Of a DNA stretch of 64,000 nucleotides, positions 11,740 to 23,254 are shown in pieces. The stretch comes from Takakia lepidozioides (lineage: Eukaryota; Streptophyta; Takakiopsida; Takakiales; Takakiaceae): contig CM060733.1 of NCBI GenBank assembly GCA_030704615.1, positions 27,900,001-27,964,000 on the forward strand. The letters run 5' to 3'. The position numbers were made by a program, and so were the translations under genes. Within the stretch, counting starts at the first letter, position 1; each line of letters begins with the position of its first letter. Under the pieces are notes generated by a model. The model was not told the origin of the DNA. It searched no databases and worked only from the letters and a program-made list of their open reading frames with translations.

Positions 11740-12195
11740 TGGTGCCCCTCCCCAGTCGCAAAGTCTGTTACGACTAGTTTTGCAGTCATAAGTGCAGTCG
11801 TTTTGGACAGACTTCCTATTGGTCGTGGCTTCTAGACGTAGTTGTCTCTCCTAGAATTATTTAGGGTTGTGAGTTTTGAGATCCCTGTTTCTTGATGGCC
11901 GGAGAAATTTTTAGAACCCATATAGACATCTTCCCTCCGATGCATGATTGGGGTTAGATATGCAACAACATCCAAGATTTATCGGTACATTTGCTTGTTT
12001 ATAACCACTCGAACTTCAAGCCATATTTCAACTTACAATCTTCTTGACAAGGCTATGAAATCCTCCCCCATAGAGGTTGCCAAATAATTTGTGCCCTCAT
12101 AAAACCGTGAGTCTCAAGCAGCACATTTTAAGACCTATATATATTCGCAGCCCGGGTCTTCATGTTTTGAATGACGTTGCGTGTAATCCATTGCA
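11740..12195. other. CAGTC-rich stretch, no gene
   Basis: At 11,770-11,850 the words ACTAGTTTTGCAGTCATAAG and GCAGTCGTTTTG resemble the subterminal repeats at 3.2 kb. Nothing else is recognisable. Confidence 0.35.
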
Positions 12196-12202
12196 TCCTT
12201 AG

Positions 12203-12452
12203 CAGAGTTTTTCTTTTTTAATTCGGAAAATAGCACGAGTGGCTACATGGTTTTGCAGAATTAGGCATATATTCTGTTCATCCATTCAAATTAGGACAGA
12301 ATCATCCACATCCATACTTTCATCCATATTTGGCGAATTCATCCATAATGATTTGTTTTTGGGAGAAATTTGGCGATTTAATTTGCTACAGAATATTCTT
12401 TTCTATTTTTTGAGGTCGCCATTTGGCGAAAATTCGCCAAAAAAAAATGCTG
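12203..12452 (+). mobile_element. hAT-type MITE, family M, copy 1 (250 bp)
   Basis: A perfect 8-bp target duplication, ATCCTTAG, lies at 12,195-12,202 and 12,453-12,460. The ends start CAGAGTTTTTC and finish AAAATGCTG, imperfect inverted repeats of the CA(G)...(C)TG kind used by hAT transposons. The inside matches the inverted copy at 22,607-22,873 (CAGCACGAGTGGCTAC-type word, repeated ATCCAT words, and TTCGCC near the right end). Too short to encode a transposase. Confidence 0.85.
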
Positions 12453-12508
12453 ATCCTTAGCGCCACAAATCTAGAATGGCTGGAAATTCCATGTCATGTG
12501 GAGAGACT

Positions 12509-13350
12509 CAGTGGTGTTTTTTGACAGGTCAACCTACCTTCCTTGTGACAAGTTAATTTTTTTTTACCTTCACTATGACAGTCAACTTTGAAAAAATGCC
12601 TTTCACATGTTGACAGATTTTATGATTCTTCACACAACCATATCATACTAATTTATAAATTAAAAAAATGTGAACTTCTTACAATTAGCTTCGGTTTCTC
12701 AAGTCACACTACACATGTAATTTGTAATTTGATTGGCATTTTCCGAGTCTGAGAAGTCTTATCTACTTTCTAAGAAAATCTTGGAGAACTTAGAAGGTCG
12801 TGATGAATTTACAAAAAACAATTTCATACATCAATTCAATGTCAAGTCAACCGTCATTGAGATTTGGGATTATCATTCAGATTCTTTTCTTTTGTAACAA
12901 AGTGGGTAAATGGTGTACTTATAAATCTATATTCGGGTACGTACTTGAAACTTGGGTGTGGGTAATGGGAAAAATTGCCCAAGGTTCAAAGAATGCAACC
13001 AATGAAGTTAAGCACTTGTACCTTTTGGGTGTCATCTTTAATCTCCAGCCTTTATGAACCTTTATTGAAAGTTGACGTGGGTCTTTTCTTGGTCTTCCCA
13101 GATTTGATTACTTCCAAAGCCATAAACAATTCACTTCTCCAACTTCAGATTGAATTTTAGTATCCTACTCATGTGACGTATTCTTGTTCTTCTGTACCCT
13201 ATATTAGTGCTGTAATTTAAAGCTTGATTGGAGCCCTTACAGGAAAGAGGGATAGGTGTAGTGTTTGAAAGAAAAAGAAGGACAGTTGGCCAAGTGAGCC
13301 TTCCAAGTGGACTTACTAGTAAGATTACTAGTAATTATCTAATATATATA
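12509..13350 (+). repeat. Diverged relative of the hAT element at 21.7-23.3 kb
   Basis: It starts CAGTGGTGTTTTTTGACAGG and shares several blocks with 21,735-21,900 (a GTGACAAGTTAATT-like block and a GTTGACAGATTTT block) and with 22,890-22,920 (AAGTGGACTTACTAGTAAGATT-like word at 13,306-13,327). No matching right end or target duplication was found, and a chromovirus fragment follows, so this copy is probably truncated. Confidence 0.55.
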
Positions 13351-13362
13351 TATATATATATG
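13340..13362. repeat. (TA)n microsatellite
   Basis: A run of about ten TA units just upstream of the chromodomain exon. Confidence 0.9.
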
Positions 13363-13395
13363 TGTATGTTTGTAATTCATGTATTTCTTTTGACA

Positions 13396-13566
13396 GAGGC
13401 AGTGCTTAAGTCAATGAGGTTCAAGAACCGAGAAACAGAGTATCTCGTGAAATGGAAGGGCTATCATCATGTGGAGGCATCTTGGGTGGGTGTCTCAGAA
13501 ATGAGAAACGCATCCGAGGCGGTTGTAGCGTTCGAAGGGCGACCTCAAAAGCGGAAGAAACGTTGA
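13396..13566 (+). pseudogene. Chromodomain from a chromovirus (Ty3/gypsy) integrase C-terminus
   Basis: The + strand reads ETEYLVKWKGYHHVEASWVG, the aromatic-cage core of a chromodomain, followed by a basic tail and a stop at 13,566. In chromoviral LTR retrotransposons this domain ends the integrase and directs insertion by binding histone marks. Nothing of the pol gene is found upstream; an acceptor-like TTTTGACAG precedes the match and older repeat DNA lies before it. Only the 3' end of the element is preserved. Host chromodomain proteins are less likely because retroelement-like LTR sequence follows. Confidence 0.75.
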
Positions 13567-15010
13567 TGGGGACATCAACCTGGGATCTTGGGAGAGGAAA
13601 TGCATGCTTAGCCCGACTTAGCTAGTTCGGGAATCCGATTGCAAAAACTTGTGTTGTACAAATTTTGTTATAAATGGTTTCCAAATGTTGCGCCTCCTAT
13701 TTTGTTTGGAATGGTGATGCATGTTATGGTTGGCTAGTGTGTAGAATGCATGCTAGCTTACAAAAGTGGGAGAGGTAAATTGGATTAATCGTGTGTTTGC
13801 GTAGTGCCGAAATCGGGTGACTCCCATCCAAGGGGCAATGAAACTTGCGCCTTCCTTGGAAGTTCAGGTGCTAGTGCACACCTGGCGCGTGCGCGTACTA
13901 TAACTGCGCTACCGAGGGGGTTGCCTTGTAGTGCGGGCTAACGCGGAAGCTACGTGCTTCCGTTCACGTACTATAATCGTGTAGCCTCGGCGAAGTCGTA
14001 GTGCGGCTTTGGCGTGTTCCCGTACCTCAGGCCAGCATTCCAAGGCGGACCCAATTGTAGTGATTGGGGCACATGGTTAGTTCAAGGTTATTTTCCTAGT
14101 AAAAAAGGGTTCAAGGTGAACCCTTGCTCAAGATGATGCCAAAAGCGGCATCATGAGTGATCGCAAGCAATGTTGTTGCAGTAAGGCGATTCAATCCTCG
14201 GGGAAGATCGTTCCTTGGCCTTGAAGTAGGCCAAGAAGAGTGCACTGGGTGGGGCTTGAGAGGCTCCACCGTTGGCCGGGACTTGGAGGAAGTCGGCCGA
14301 ACTAGCTAGTGGAGAGTAGAGTCAAGTGTGGGGGTTGGTTCTTTGCCATGGGACGCCATGGTATGGAAACAAACTCCTTGATGTGGGATGCCACAACTTG
14401 GATGTTTGTTTATACAAAATAGACAAGTCGATGAGGACATCGACTCCCTATTGGTAGGGGTGTGTGTCGTGGCCCTTTGCATTGAGGGCAGGGGGTCGGG
14501 ACACAGGAGGGGCTGCCCTTGTGGTGGGGGCAGTGGCAGCGATAAGTACGGGGGGCTGAAGCACCCTTGAGTGCCCAAGGCACTCGAGGAGGCGGAGGCG
14601 CTAACTAGGTGGAGCCCTGCACACCGGGTTGCGGTGGGGGTGGCTCCACAAGGGGTGGTGGTAGCTTAGCGGGACTTAGTGGGGGTGGCATAGGACGGTG
14701 GGGCGGAGACCTTGTGGTGGGAATCGTGGGGAGTCTTGGGACTCATCACGGTCCAATGGGGCCATGGTGGGTGGGCCAAGACTCACCGCGAATCATCACC
14801 GGGAATCGAGGGTCTTCGTGGTGGTTCGCCATAAAATGGCATGGTTGTTTGTGAAACCCCCGCGGACAGTCACAGAAGTATATATAGGGAGTAGTAACCC
14901 CGATAACGGTGCAAGCCCGTTGGTGACAAAAAACTAGTGAGTAAGCGAGCGGGCCGAAGAGTGAGCAAGGAGTGGGGAGCTATTCCGGACTGCCATATAC
15001 TAAAGGGAAT
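13567..15010 (+). mobile_element. Probable 3' untranslated part and LTR of the chromovirus
   Basis: GC-rich, gene-free DNA follows the chromodomain stop. Purine-rich tracts GGGAGAGGAAA (13,592-13,602) and AAAAGTGGGAGAGG (13,759-13,772) could be the polypurine tract next to the LTR. A TATA-like TATATATAGGGAG at 14,880 fits an LTR promoter. I could not fix the LTR ends and found no second LTR, so a solo or truncated LTR is the best reading. Confidence 0.5.
14879..14887 (+). promoter_or_regulatory. TATA-like box in the probable LTR
   Basis: GTATATATAG lies within the presumed LTR, about 120 bases before its presumed end. Confidence 0.4.
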
Positions 15011-15189
15011 TTACACTAGGCCCAAATAGGTGGATGGTCTTTTGGAAGAGGGAAGGAGGACCATTATGTCCCGGTGAGCAGCCAAAGCTCCAAGTTGGCC
15101 CGGTGGCCAGGTTGGGAGTTAGGCGCGTGCATCAAAGCGAGGAACTATGACTTGAAGGGGAGCTTACCGAAGTGAGGTGTACGACAATC

Positions 15190-15488
15190 TGCTTCACTAC
15201 GGAATTCACTCTTTCCGTTTGGCCGTCCGTCGTAGGTCGGAAGGCGGTGCTCATCTTTAGCCTCGTCCCCATCTTTTTCCAGAATGCCCTCCAAAATTTA
15301 CTCGCAAACTTTGGATCGCGGTCCGTGACAATATCCTTCGGGAGTCCATGATGCTTGAAGACGTGGGCGAAGTAAAGTCGCCCCGTCTCCTGCGCCGTTG
15401 CCGTCTCCTTAATGGGGATGAAATGGCCCATTTTACTGAACCTATCCACCACCACCATGATCGCATCGAATCCTTTTGACAGCGACAT
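15190..15488 (-). pseudogene. Ty3/gypsy integrase core fragment
   Basis: On the minus strand about 90 residues of a retroviral-type integrase core are open. VVVDRFSKMGHFIP carries the first catalytic Asp, IVTDRDPKF the second Asp, and RPTTDGQTERVN the Glu. The zinc-binding N-terminus is missing: similarity stops at 15,488. The part after TERVN no longer matches beyond about 15,190. It runs opposite to the chromodomain at 13.4 kb, so it comes from a second element. The catalytic triad is complete but the fragment cannot work alone. Confidence 0.88.
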
Positions 15489-15900
15489 AACATTTTTTGT
15501 GGTTTTTTAAGAAGGACAACAGTTGTGTATGCGTAGACTCAATTCCAATCTCCTGGTAGGGGCTCCGATCCAACCTCTTCAGCATCCCCTGAGTTCGAGA
15601 GATCCGATGTGAATTGGAAGCACATCAAGCCCTCTGCAACGGCCAGGCTTAGCTTCTTCAGATAGTCTGTTGCTATTTAGTGCTATTCGTGCCAACCGCT
15701 TAGGCTCTGTCTATGTGGCTCTGTTTGTCTAGGTCTTCTTCTCGTTCCCTACTTCCCCAGTCTCCTGGCAATCCTTCGTCTGTTCTTCAGGGCCACATAA
15801 CATGAGTCTCTGAGTTATGGTTACTCGACCAAGTTAATTCTCCGTTGCAGGCCACAAGTCTGGTAGGATCGCTCTTGCTGCTTGTGAGAGGTTATTTTCC

Positions 15901-17491
15901 GAAGGTAGCTACTGTGTGAGTAGTTCACGTGAGCACGTTCACGCTTTAAGTGGTAAACGTGAGCATAATCCCTTAAGCGTGAGCAGATTGCAAGCGTGAG
16001 CAGATTAGTGAATGAGAACCTACAACTGAGGGAAGAAGATGGCCTATTGCCATGGACAAAAACTACACTGCACGGACGCAATCTCCACCCCATCCGACGG
16101 AAGAATCCTTGTTGGGTGACGACCATATGGTACGAATATGTGATGAAAAGCTGTCGGATGAATGGTTTTGAGATGAATGAAAACATGAACAATGTTGGAT
16201 GACTTTTAGATGAAAGTGAGCGACATGAATGAACCATGGTGCATGTGCAGGTGCTCGGGATTAAGGTGTCGTCAACGACATCTTAATTCCCAGTACGAGT
16301 TGGCACATGACAGCTTACGGAAAAACCAAAATCCCCGAATTTTTTTTCCCAAAAACATTACCAAAAAAATTTCAACCCAAAAAACTTTCGAGGTGAAGAA
16401 GCCTTGGCGGTAAGGCGGTGTGTGTGCAGGTGGTGGAAATTAAGGTGTCGTCAATCAACGACATCTTAATTCCCAGAAAGTTTTCAAAAAAATAATAATC
16501 TGTTTTTGGTTTTTTGAATTTTTTTTCCTCTCGTTTGTGCCAGATTAAGGTGTCGTCAACGCCATCTTAATTCCCAGCAAGTTTTCAAAAAAACAAAAAC
16601 AAAAACCGTTTTTTTTTGTTTTTTTTTTGTTTTTTTTCCCTTGAATGTGCCAGATTAAGGTGTCGTCAATGACATCTTAATTCCCAGTTGGCACATGACA
16701 ATTCATGGAAAAACCAAAAACCCTAAAAAAATCACCCAAAAAATTTCAACCCAGAAAAATCTGATGGCGAACAGCCTTGGCGGTAAGACGGTGTGTGTGC
16801 AGGTGTTGGGGATTAATGTGTCATCAACGACATCTTAATTCCCAGTACGAGTTGGCCCATGACAATTCATGGAAAAACCAAAAACCCCAAAAAAATTCAT
16901 CCAAAAAATTTCAACCCACAAAAATCTAATGGCGAACAAGCCTGGGCGGTAAGGCGGTGTGTGTGCAGGTGCTGGGGATTAAGGTGTCGTCAACGACATC
17001 TTAATTCCCAGTACGTGTTTTGAAATGTTTATTTATAAAACACGAGTTCACCTCTCTGCCTTCTTTAGATTTGGGTGTGAGCATTTCTCTCAACCTTGGA
17101 TACCTGGGAAAATGACAAGTAACCCCTCCTCAATCCATAAAGCAATGTGGATTCATTGTTGGCAATATACACTGCACTTTCACAATGGATTTGCAAGCAA
17201 GACTAACATAAAGGATTTCGGAGCTACTACTACAAAACAACTTTGTATTATTTCATTTATTTCATTCATCCATGTCTCATTCATCATACAGACATTCATC
17301 CGCCATTCATCCCTCATTCATCCCAGCAGCATCCATAACCGAGCTTGTAATACTGGCCACTATGCGCAATAATAGGTCTTCTAAGTCGAGTAGGTGTCCG
17401 CGGATATAGGTGGGCAGATCCTGAAGCATGAGCAGATTTCTGCTCACGGATTTTTCTACTCGCGGGATCTGCTCACAGAATAGCATCCCCC
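15901..17491. mobile_element. Non-autonomous Mutator-like element (1,591 bp) with GTGAGC ends
   Basis: A perfect 10-bp duplication, GTTATTTTCC, flanks it at 15,891-15,900 and 17,492-17,501. The ends are inverted and related: GAAGGTAGCTACTGTGTGAG on the left and, on the minus strand, GGGGGATGCTATTCTGTGAG on the right (16 of 23 positions agree over 23 bases). Both ends continue with repeated GTGAGC words. The same kind of ends bounds the 7.2-kb element at 53,778-60,996. A 9-11-bp duplication is typical of Mutator-like elements. No transposase is encoded inside; the centre is a hairpin repeat array. Confidence 0.82.
16250..17010. repeat. Tandem array with six hairpin cores
   Basis: Inside the 1.6-kb element a unit of roughly 105-180 bp repeats about six times. 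Each contains a palindrome whose arms are ATTAAGGTGTCGT and ACGACATCTTAAT separated by two or three bases (at about 16,262, 16,440, 16,545, 16,655, 16,813 and 16,979). Between cores lie A-rich spacers and a CTTGGCGGTAAG word. No coding potential. Confidence 0.85.
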
Positions 17492-17501
17492 GTTATTTTC
17501 C

Positions 17502-18190
17502 AAATATATGTTCGTCCCGTTCTGTTTACTGATCTAGAGTTATCCAGCATGGCCCACCGTGAGTCAAGCCTTATGGCAGCCTTCGGGCATTCAAAGGGTT
17601 TAATTGTTTCCCTTTAAATAATCATTTTCGGGGGCCATGAAGACAATACATTTGGGATACGGTGCCCGTGACCAGAGTTCACAGACGACATCAGATCCAT
17701 TATGTCCAGAATTCATATTGACCTAATGACTGAGGGAAAGAAGGATTGGGGGGTGCTTCTTGCAAATTTTTGCAGATGTTCAAAGACTAGGAGGCAAAAA
17801 GCTTCTCCAACATTTTGATATCTCATGGGAAAAGGACAACATCCTCCGCACAAGGGTTGCCAGACACGAGCATTTTTGGGCACAACTCTCTCCTCTCAGC
17901 ATGGGAGCCTACTGGGTGGCATGGAGGATGGAGAGGTCAATTGGAGGCACCGCAAAATCCATCCCCTAAAGAGCAATGCCCAGCCTGATTTTGGGGCCTA
18001 ATTTTTGTTGTCTATTTTCTCTGTCTTGCTGCCCTCTGCTTCTTTCTTTTTTCCTCTTAAATTAGTTGCCTCCTCTTTTCAAGCTTCTTTATCCGGGCTG
18101 TAGCCAAGCTCTAGTTTACTTGTGCTTCACCTTAGCTCTCTGCTCTCTCACTGGGCTACCTCTTCTGTAAGAAGAAACACTTGAGGAGAT
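17502..18190. other. No recognised gene
   Basis: A + strand open stretch at 17,760-17,969 is short and matches nothing I know. Confidence 0.4.
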
Positions 18191-18199
18191 TTCCGAATC

Positions 18200-19310
18200 T
18201 GCCATAAAGAGAGAACCCGCAGAGAAACCCAGACTGGGTATGAAGACCAAATATCCTCATTGAGAACATTTAGTATAGCAAGATGAGGATTGCCAAAAGA
18301 GAGGGCGCCGCCAAGGGGAGTAGAAATCGTTCATCAAGTGCTAGACTGTTGTTGCGCGAGGCTAGGAAAAAAGACAGTGCTCAATGGTCTCAGTAGAGAG
18401 AGGAGAGCAGAAAAGGCAGACAGGGCAAGGGGGTAGATGGTTCGGGCCACAGAGAGGATCTTATTTAAAAAAATTCCTAGAAACATTGATCCCGGCAGAT
18501 CGGTCTTTCCTCCACACATCCTTCCACATCTGAGACCAAACACCATCTAGGAGCCCATGGCCAATTTTTGTTCCAAACAGCAGATCGCTGCTCAAGCCTA
18601 ATTAACCAATCTTCGCAGTATAGCAAAAAAAAAAAGGAACAATTATTCTCCATCCATGTCTATTCCCTAGGATCAAATTACAAAGTCAAGAACAAAAGCA
18701 CATGCATCTCAAATGAACAAACGAAGCCAAGCGGCTAGCCGCTACATCCCCATCAGGGGGGAAATGGGTTAATCTTCCCAGTTAGGAAATTGTTGACTAT
18801 GATGTCTTCTAAACCATGACAATCAATGCTGACAAGTCCCAGGGGGACGAGCTCACCTTGGCCAACAGCCCTGAAGGCAAGACCACAAGCTTTGTCTCCC
18901 TGAAAAGTTTGGGTCAGCACAACCTGGAAAAGGAGATGCAAGGGGCAAGATTTCCACGATGGCGGGGGAGCCTGGAGAGGGCCCAAGCTGAGGAATTGGA
19001 GCAAAGAGGGAGAAAGATCTGAGGAGATGCTCCAACTGCTGGAGACCCTCATAGAACCAACGAGATCACTTAGCAGAGACTGTGAAAGAAATGAGCCATA
19101 ATTTTGCCACATCGATGACATGTGATACTCCAGCTGCTTCCCAAGAAGCCCTGCATTTCTTAGAGAGGAGGGCTAGAGGCTTGGAATCAAGGTTCAGATT
19201 CCTAAATAGCGGTTGTCGAAGAGCTTCAGCATAATTAGAGGGCATTCGTTGGGTCAGAAAAGAACGCATCTCCAAGCCACCCAGATAAATTTCGAAGCCT
19301 CAGAGCCATA
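18200..19310 (-). pseudogene. LINE reverse transcriptase C-terminal remnant with zinc-binding region
   Basis: Reading leftward from 19,310: IYLGGLEMRSFLTQR, then ALLSKKCRASWEAAGV and VIDVAKLW. Further on, at 18,360-18,430, comes LPPCPVCLFC followed by TETIEHCLF, the zf-RVT pattern (paired Cys followed by E-x-x-x-H-C) at the end of many plant non-LTR reverse transcriptases. Frames change several times and stops are present. The polymerase core with its catalytic Asp residues is not in this stretch. It is a different LINE lineage from the RNase H-bearing one at 40-42 kb. Confidence 0.65.
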
Positions 19311-19319
19311 AATAGAGGA

Positions 19320-20409
19320 TCTAGAAGCACCTTGAATGATATAGCATAAAGAAGGGCCCATAGCGGAGAGTTGACAGGGGAGTAGTGGATAAGTTGGGGC
19401 TTGCCTTTCACTGCAGACCGTGCGGGGCGTTCCTTAGTAGGTAACTTAAATTAGTAGTAAGGACGAGGAGTTGTCAAATGATTGAAGAATCCTGCGTGAT
19501 TTTTAATGGGGTTGCTAGAAGCATGCGAACTAGCGAGATCGCCAATGAGTGGTGCTAATTAGGCAGTGCGAGGCCACAGGCAGTGAGATAGCGTTGCACT
19601 ACCACCGCACGATCATAGCCTCGAGCTACGGGTTATGTCGTTGGCTCGTGAGAAAAAGATATTTATGTCTAACTTTCGGACCATGATATTTAGATCTTGC
19701 ATATTTCTATTGTTAGAACAAATGAAGCTTCGAATGATACTTAGTTAGTACTTGGGTTGGTGGGAGGTCTTTTCCATTTATGTGAGGTTGTGGTGGAGAC
19801 TACTAGAGTTTTTCAACTCCTCTTCACATTATTCTTTTCTTTATTCAAACCTGGGAGCCTTGAGGAGGGGGGGAAAAATTAACCCTCTTTCAGATAACCC
19901 ATTAGGCACACATTCTAATTCTAATCTAGTATTCTAGATACTTAATTGATACTTAATTTTTTCTTTTCTTTTTTCCCAATGAAACACCTGCCTTCCCTTT
20001 TTAGTTTGTGGACTTCATATAATTGGCTTTGTGCCTTAAAGACTTTTGCATCACGTTGAAGTCAATGGAGAACATATGGTCAACTAATCTTAGATTGTTA
20101 TTGGTCTAAAATATCTGTTACATGTGATGAACTAATTTTATACCATGTCAAGACCGTACTGGTCAAAATTATCAACTAACTTTACACTGTGTCAAGAGTG
20201 TGATTGGCCTAAAAAATAGATTATTTTGAGAACATGCCAAAATTCTAATTAGTTAAAAAGCTTTTACAAGTGTAAGCTAATTTTAAACTACGTACGGTCA
20301 ATCTATTCCCATTTTTATTTCAACACAGATATCATCCCCCTTCAATTAACCTCCCCTCTCTTTTGCCCCACCCAGGCAGTGGGCAACCGGGTAGCAATGA
20401 AATATCCAA
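19320..20409. other. AT-rich intergenic DNA, no gene seen
   Basis: No open frame with recognisable content. Repeated ACTAATTTTA...TGTCAAGA words at 20,080-20,290 suggest a degraded short tandem repeat. Confidence 0.4.
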
Positions 20410-20417
20410 GTTAAGAC

Positions 20418-20894
20418 CAGTGTTGGGCGGATATAGAGTCATCAGAATATCAATAGTAGGATATCAACCCAGATATCAATGTATCCAGACCCGGATCCGG
20501 CAACTATTTGATATCCGGCTATTATTCATATCCTGCGGATACATAAAACGGAGGATCCGGATAGGATCCTACCCGCCGGATATAAAAAGGTTTAATAACC
20601 GGATTGTATCCGGATATGTAGCCAAAATACTGGATCTCAACCGGATACAATAAAATAAAATAAAATAAAATAGTTTATTATGATGTTAATAATTTAAATT
20701 GATTAAATTTTTAAAAAAAAATTGCGAGTAAATCTTAATAAAGTTAAATCTGGGCTACAATGTACAATCCGCCCTTTTTTTTAAAAACAAATCGTGATTA
20801 TTTATATCCGGATCGGGAGGATATATCATTCTCTAATTTGTCAAGTATCCGGACCCGGCGGATATTAAAAAACACTAAGAACCGCCCAACATTG
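20418..20894. mobile_element. hAT-type non-autonomous element (477 bp)
   Basis: A perfect 8-bp duplication, GTTAAGAC, flanks it at 20,410-20,417 and 20,895-20,902. The ends are inverted repeats: CAGTGTTGGGCGG on the left and CCGCCCAACATTG on the right, with one mismatch. The inside is built from interspersed GGATCCGG/ATATCCGG words. Related starts (CAGTGTTGGG) are seen at 31,393 and 39,413. Confidence 0.92.
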
Positions 20895-21734
20895 GTTAAG
20901 ACATGGGGTAACGGCTGCCAACCCTCAAACCAATCGCTAAAACTAGCTATTTCTTTTTAAATAGAAAGGGCGAAATAAGTCTTTATTGAAAAACCTATAA
21001 AGGAAAGAAATTAAGACAGATTATATATTATATATTTTATTATTATTATTTAAGTAACAGGGGACCGAGGCCCTGGTTATTTTATTCAATTTCAAAAGGC
21101 AGAACCGAAGGTTCGAGAAGTACAAGAGGAAAAACTAACCTCTACCATGAGTGCCATGGAGGCTGACCCAGGAAGACATAGCTTCGTGACCAATTATATG
21201 TTATTTAAGGCACTCTCGTAATGTCTCAACTATAAACCTCTATTTTGGCTTAGCAAGTGATCTGCATCTTAAAAATTAATTTCCATACTTGATGAGTACA
21301 TTTATGATAAAATATTAAAACTCCCATGTTGCAAAAGATAATAATAAATAAGAAGTCTCGAGTCTCGAGTTAAGCCTTTCTATGAATGCTCACTGCCATA
21401 TTATAGTGTGGTTCATACGGATGATTTTCATCCACATCCTAGTTTCATCCCTCATTATAGTGTCTTCCAGGTTTGCTTTCCATCCCCGGCAGGAGCGTTT
21501 CCATCCATAAAAGAGAGGGTTAAACTCATCCACTTGGTCATGGCGGTCTTGACTCTTCACAACCTTGAGAGTGAGGGGATCAAATAGCCTGTAAGGAGGT
21601 AGTTCCGTCACATGTCTGTAAGGACCTTTGACTTCATCCAACAAGAGCCGTGCAAGATAAGATGGAAGGACATGATGTCAAATCTGAGGTACTGCTCACT
21701 GTGATAATGACCGACTGAGTAGAGGAAGTGTAAG

Positions 21735-23254
21735 CAGTGTTGTTTTTTGACAGGTAGCCCCTACCTTTTTTGTGACAGGTTAAATTGTTTTTTACTTTCA
21801 CTGTGACATACGACTTTGAGAAAATTCCTTTACATGACAGGTTGACAGATTTTTGACCTTTCACACAATTTTGTCATATGAAATTGAAACGAAAAATGAA
21901 AAGAAGTGTGAATTTAAAAAAACAAAAAAAACAAATAAAATGTGAACTTCTTACAACTACAATTAGTGAAGCTCCAGTCCTTGAATACATATGGTATTGT
22001 CTTTACTATTTTCATGGGTTCCAACCCATACATGTAGCATTTGTACCACTTATTCTCTAACTATAAGACTTTAGCATTTCATACGTAGTTCCCCGCTCTC
22101 TTTTTTGAGAGAGATTCTCTTGGCTTATCAATGAGCTAGGAATACAATATGCCAGTTGATTGTAAGTTAAGATTTTGAGTCATGCAGGATGGCCGTGTCG
22201 AATTAGGTGCAGTGGTTTGAATATGGCACCTCCTCCACAACAAATGCTTTTGAAACATGATCAGGAGAGGGACTCAAGAAGAATTTTTCTGGCACTGCTC
22301 TCTGGCTGTGGGTACACGATTTGAACCAGCAATTCATTTTGGCCGCCAGACTCCAGTACTTAATTGTGCATTTTACAAAGGTGTATCAAGAGTAAAGACC
22401 TAGAAACAAGAAAGCAAGTGCATGCCCACATTATCCAAAATGGATATTTCCAAATATCTGTCTATTCAACACCTGGTCTCCAAAAAAAAAAAAAAAAAAA
22501 AAAGAACTAAGAATGGAGGCTGGAGCACGCACAGGAAACAAAGAGGGAGAGCCTAAGTAAGCTGAGAGGTTTAAGGCTTGAAACACAAAGAAGGGCAGTT
22601 GGCAGTCAGCGTTTTTTCTATAGGCAAATTTTCGCCAGATTTCGACCTCAGAAAATAAAGGAATATTCTGTCAAAAGTCCCATGTTTTTCATGGATGAAA
22701 TTTATTTCTCCAAATAAAAATAAATTATGGATGCATTTGCCAAATATGGATGATATATATGGATTATGGTACAGAAGTGGATGATTTCAGTGGATGAACA
22801 GAATGTACTGCTATTTTCTGCAAAACTCAGTAGCCACTCGTGCTGTTTTCCAAATTTCCTAAGACAAACACTGCTGGCAGTGCTCGGTGAGGCTCCCCTA
22901 GGTGGACTTACTAGTAAGATTAACAAAAACTACTAACAATTTGTACCTTTTTTAGCCTCTCCTAGCCTCTAGGTGGACTTACTAATAAAATAGCTAATAA
23001 CTATCAGTAATCTCTGCAGATTTTCTATTCATTTGTAGCTTTCAGGCTTTGTGAGCCTCTCCTAGGTGGACTTAGTAATCTAATTACCCCTAATTATCAG
23101 AAATTTCTGCCTTTCTTTTGACAGGCTATTTTTTTTCTGACTTTCACTGTGACAGGCATTTTTTTCTCATTGCCTTTCTTTTGACAGGCTCTTTTTTTTT
23201 TTGGCCTTTTTTTGCCTGTCAAATGCCTTGTGACAGGTGCAAAAATCAGCTATG
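21735..23254. mobile_element. hAT-type element (1,520 bp) with a nested MITE
   Basis: An exact 8-bp duplication, AGTGTAAG, flanks it at 21,727-21,734 and 23,255-23,262. The left end is CAGTGTTGTTTTTTGACAGG; the right end on the minus strand is CATAGCTGATTTTTGCACC, an imperfect inverted repeat. TGACAGG words recur near both ends as subterminal repeats. Internally a TAGGTGGACTTA word occurs three times (22,905, 22,968, 23,065). The MITE at 22,607-22,873 inserted into it later. No transposase frame is present. Confidence 0.75.
22607..22873 (-). mobile_element. hAT-type MITE, family M, copy 2 (267 bp), nested
   Basis: TTGGCAGT (22,599-22,606) and CTGGCAGT (22,874-22,881) form an 8-bp duplication with one mismatch. 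The ends are CAGCGTTTTTTC and GACAAACACTG. It is inverted relative to copy 1 at 12.2 kb and shares the CAGCACGAGTGGCTAC word, the ATCCAT-rich middle and the TTTTCGCCAGATTT end. Confidence 0.85.

Noticed and set aside
11422-11761. Proline/arginine-rich open frames
   Set aside because: They arise from G-runs in a dispersed noncoding repeat that recurs at 63.6 kb.
22305-22345. tRNA-derived SINE promoter (GGTTCAAATC box on the minus strand)
   Set aside because: Only a B-box-like word is present; no A box at the right distance and no repeat copies.
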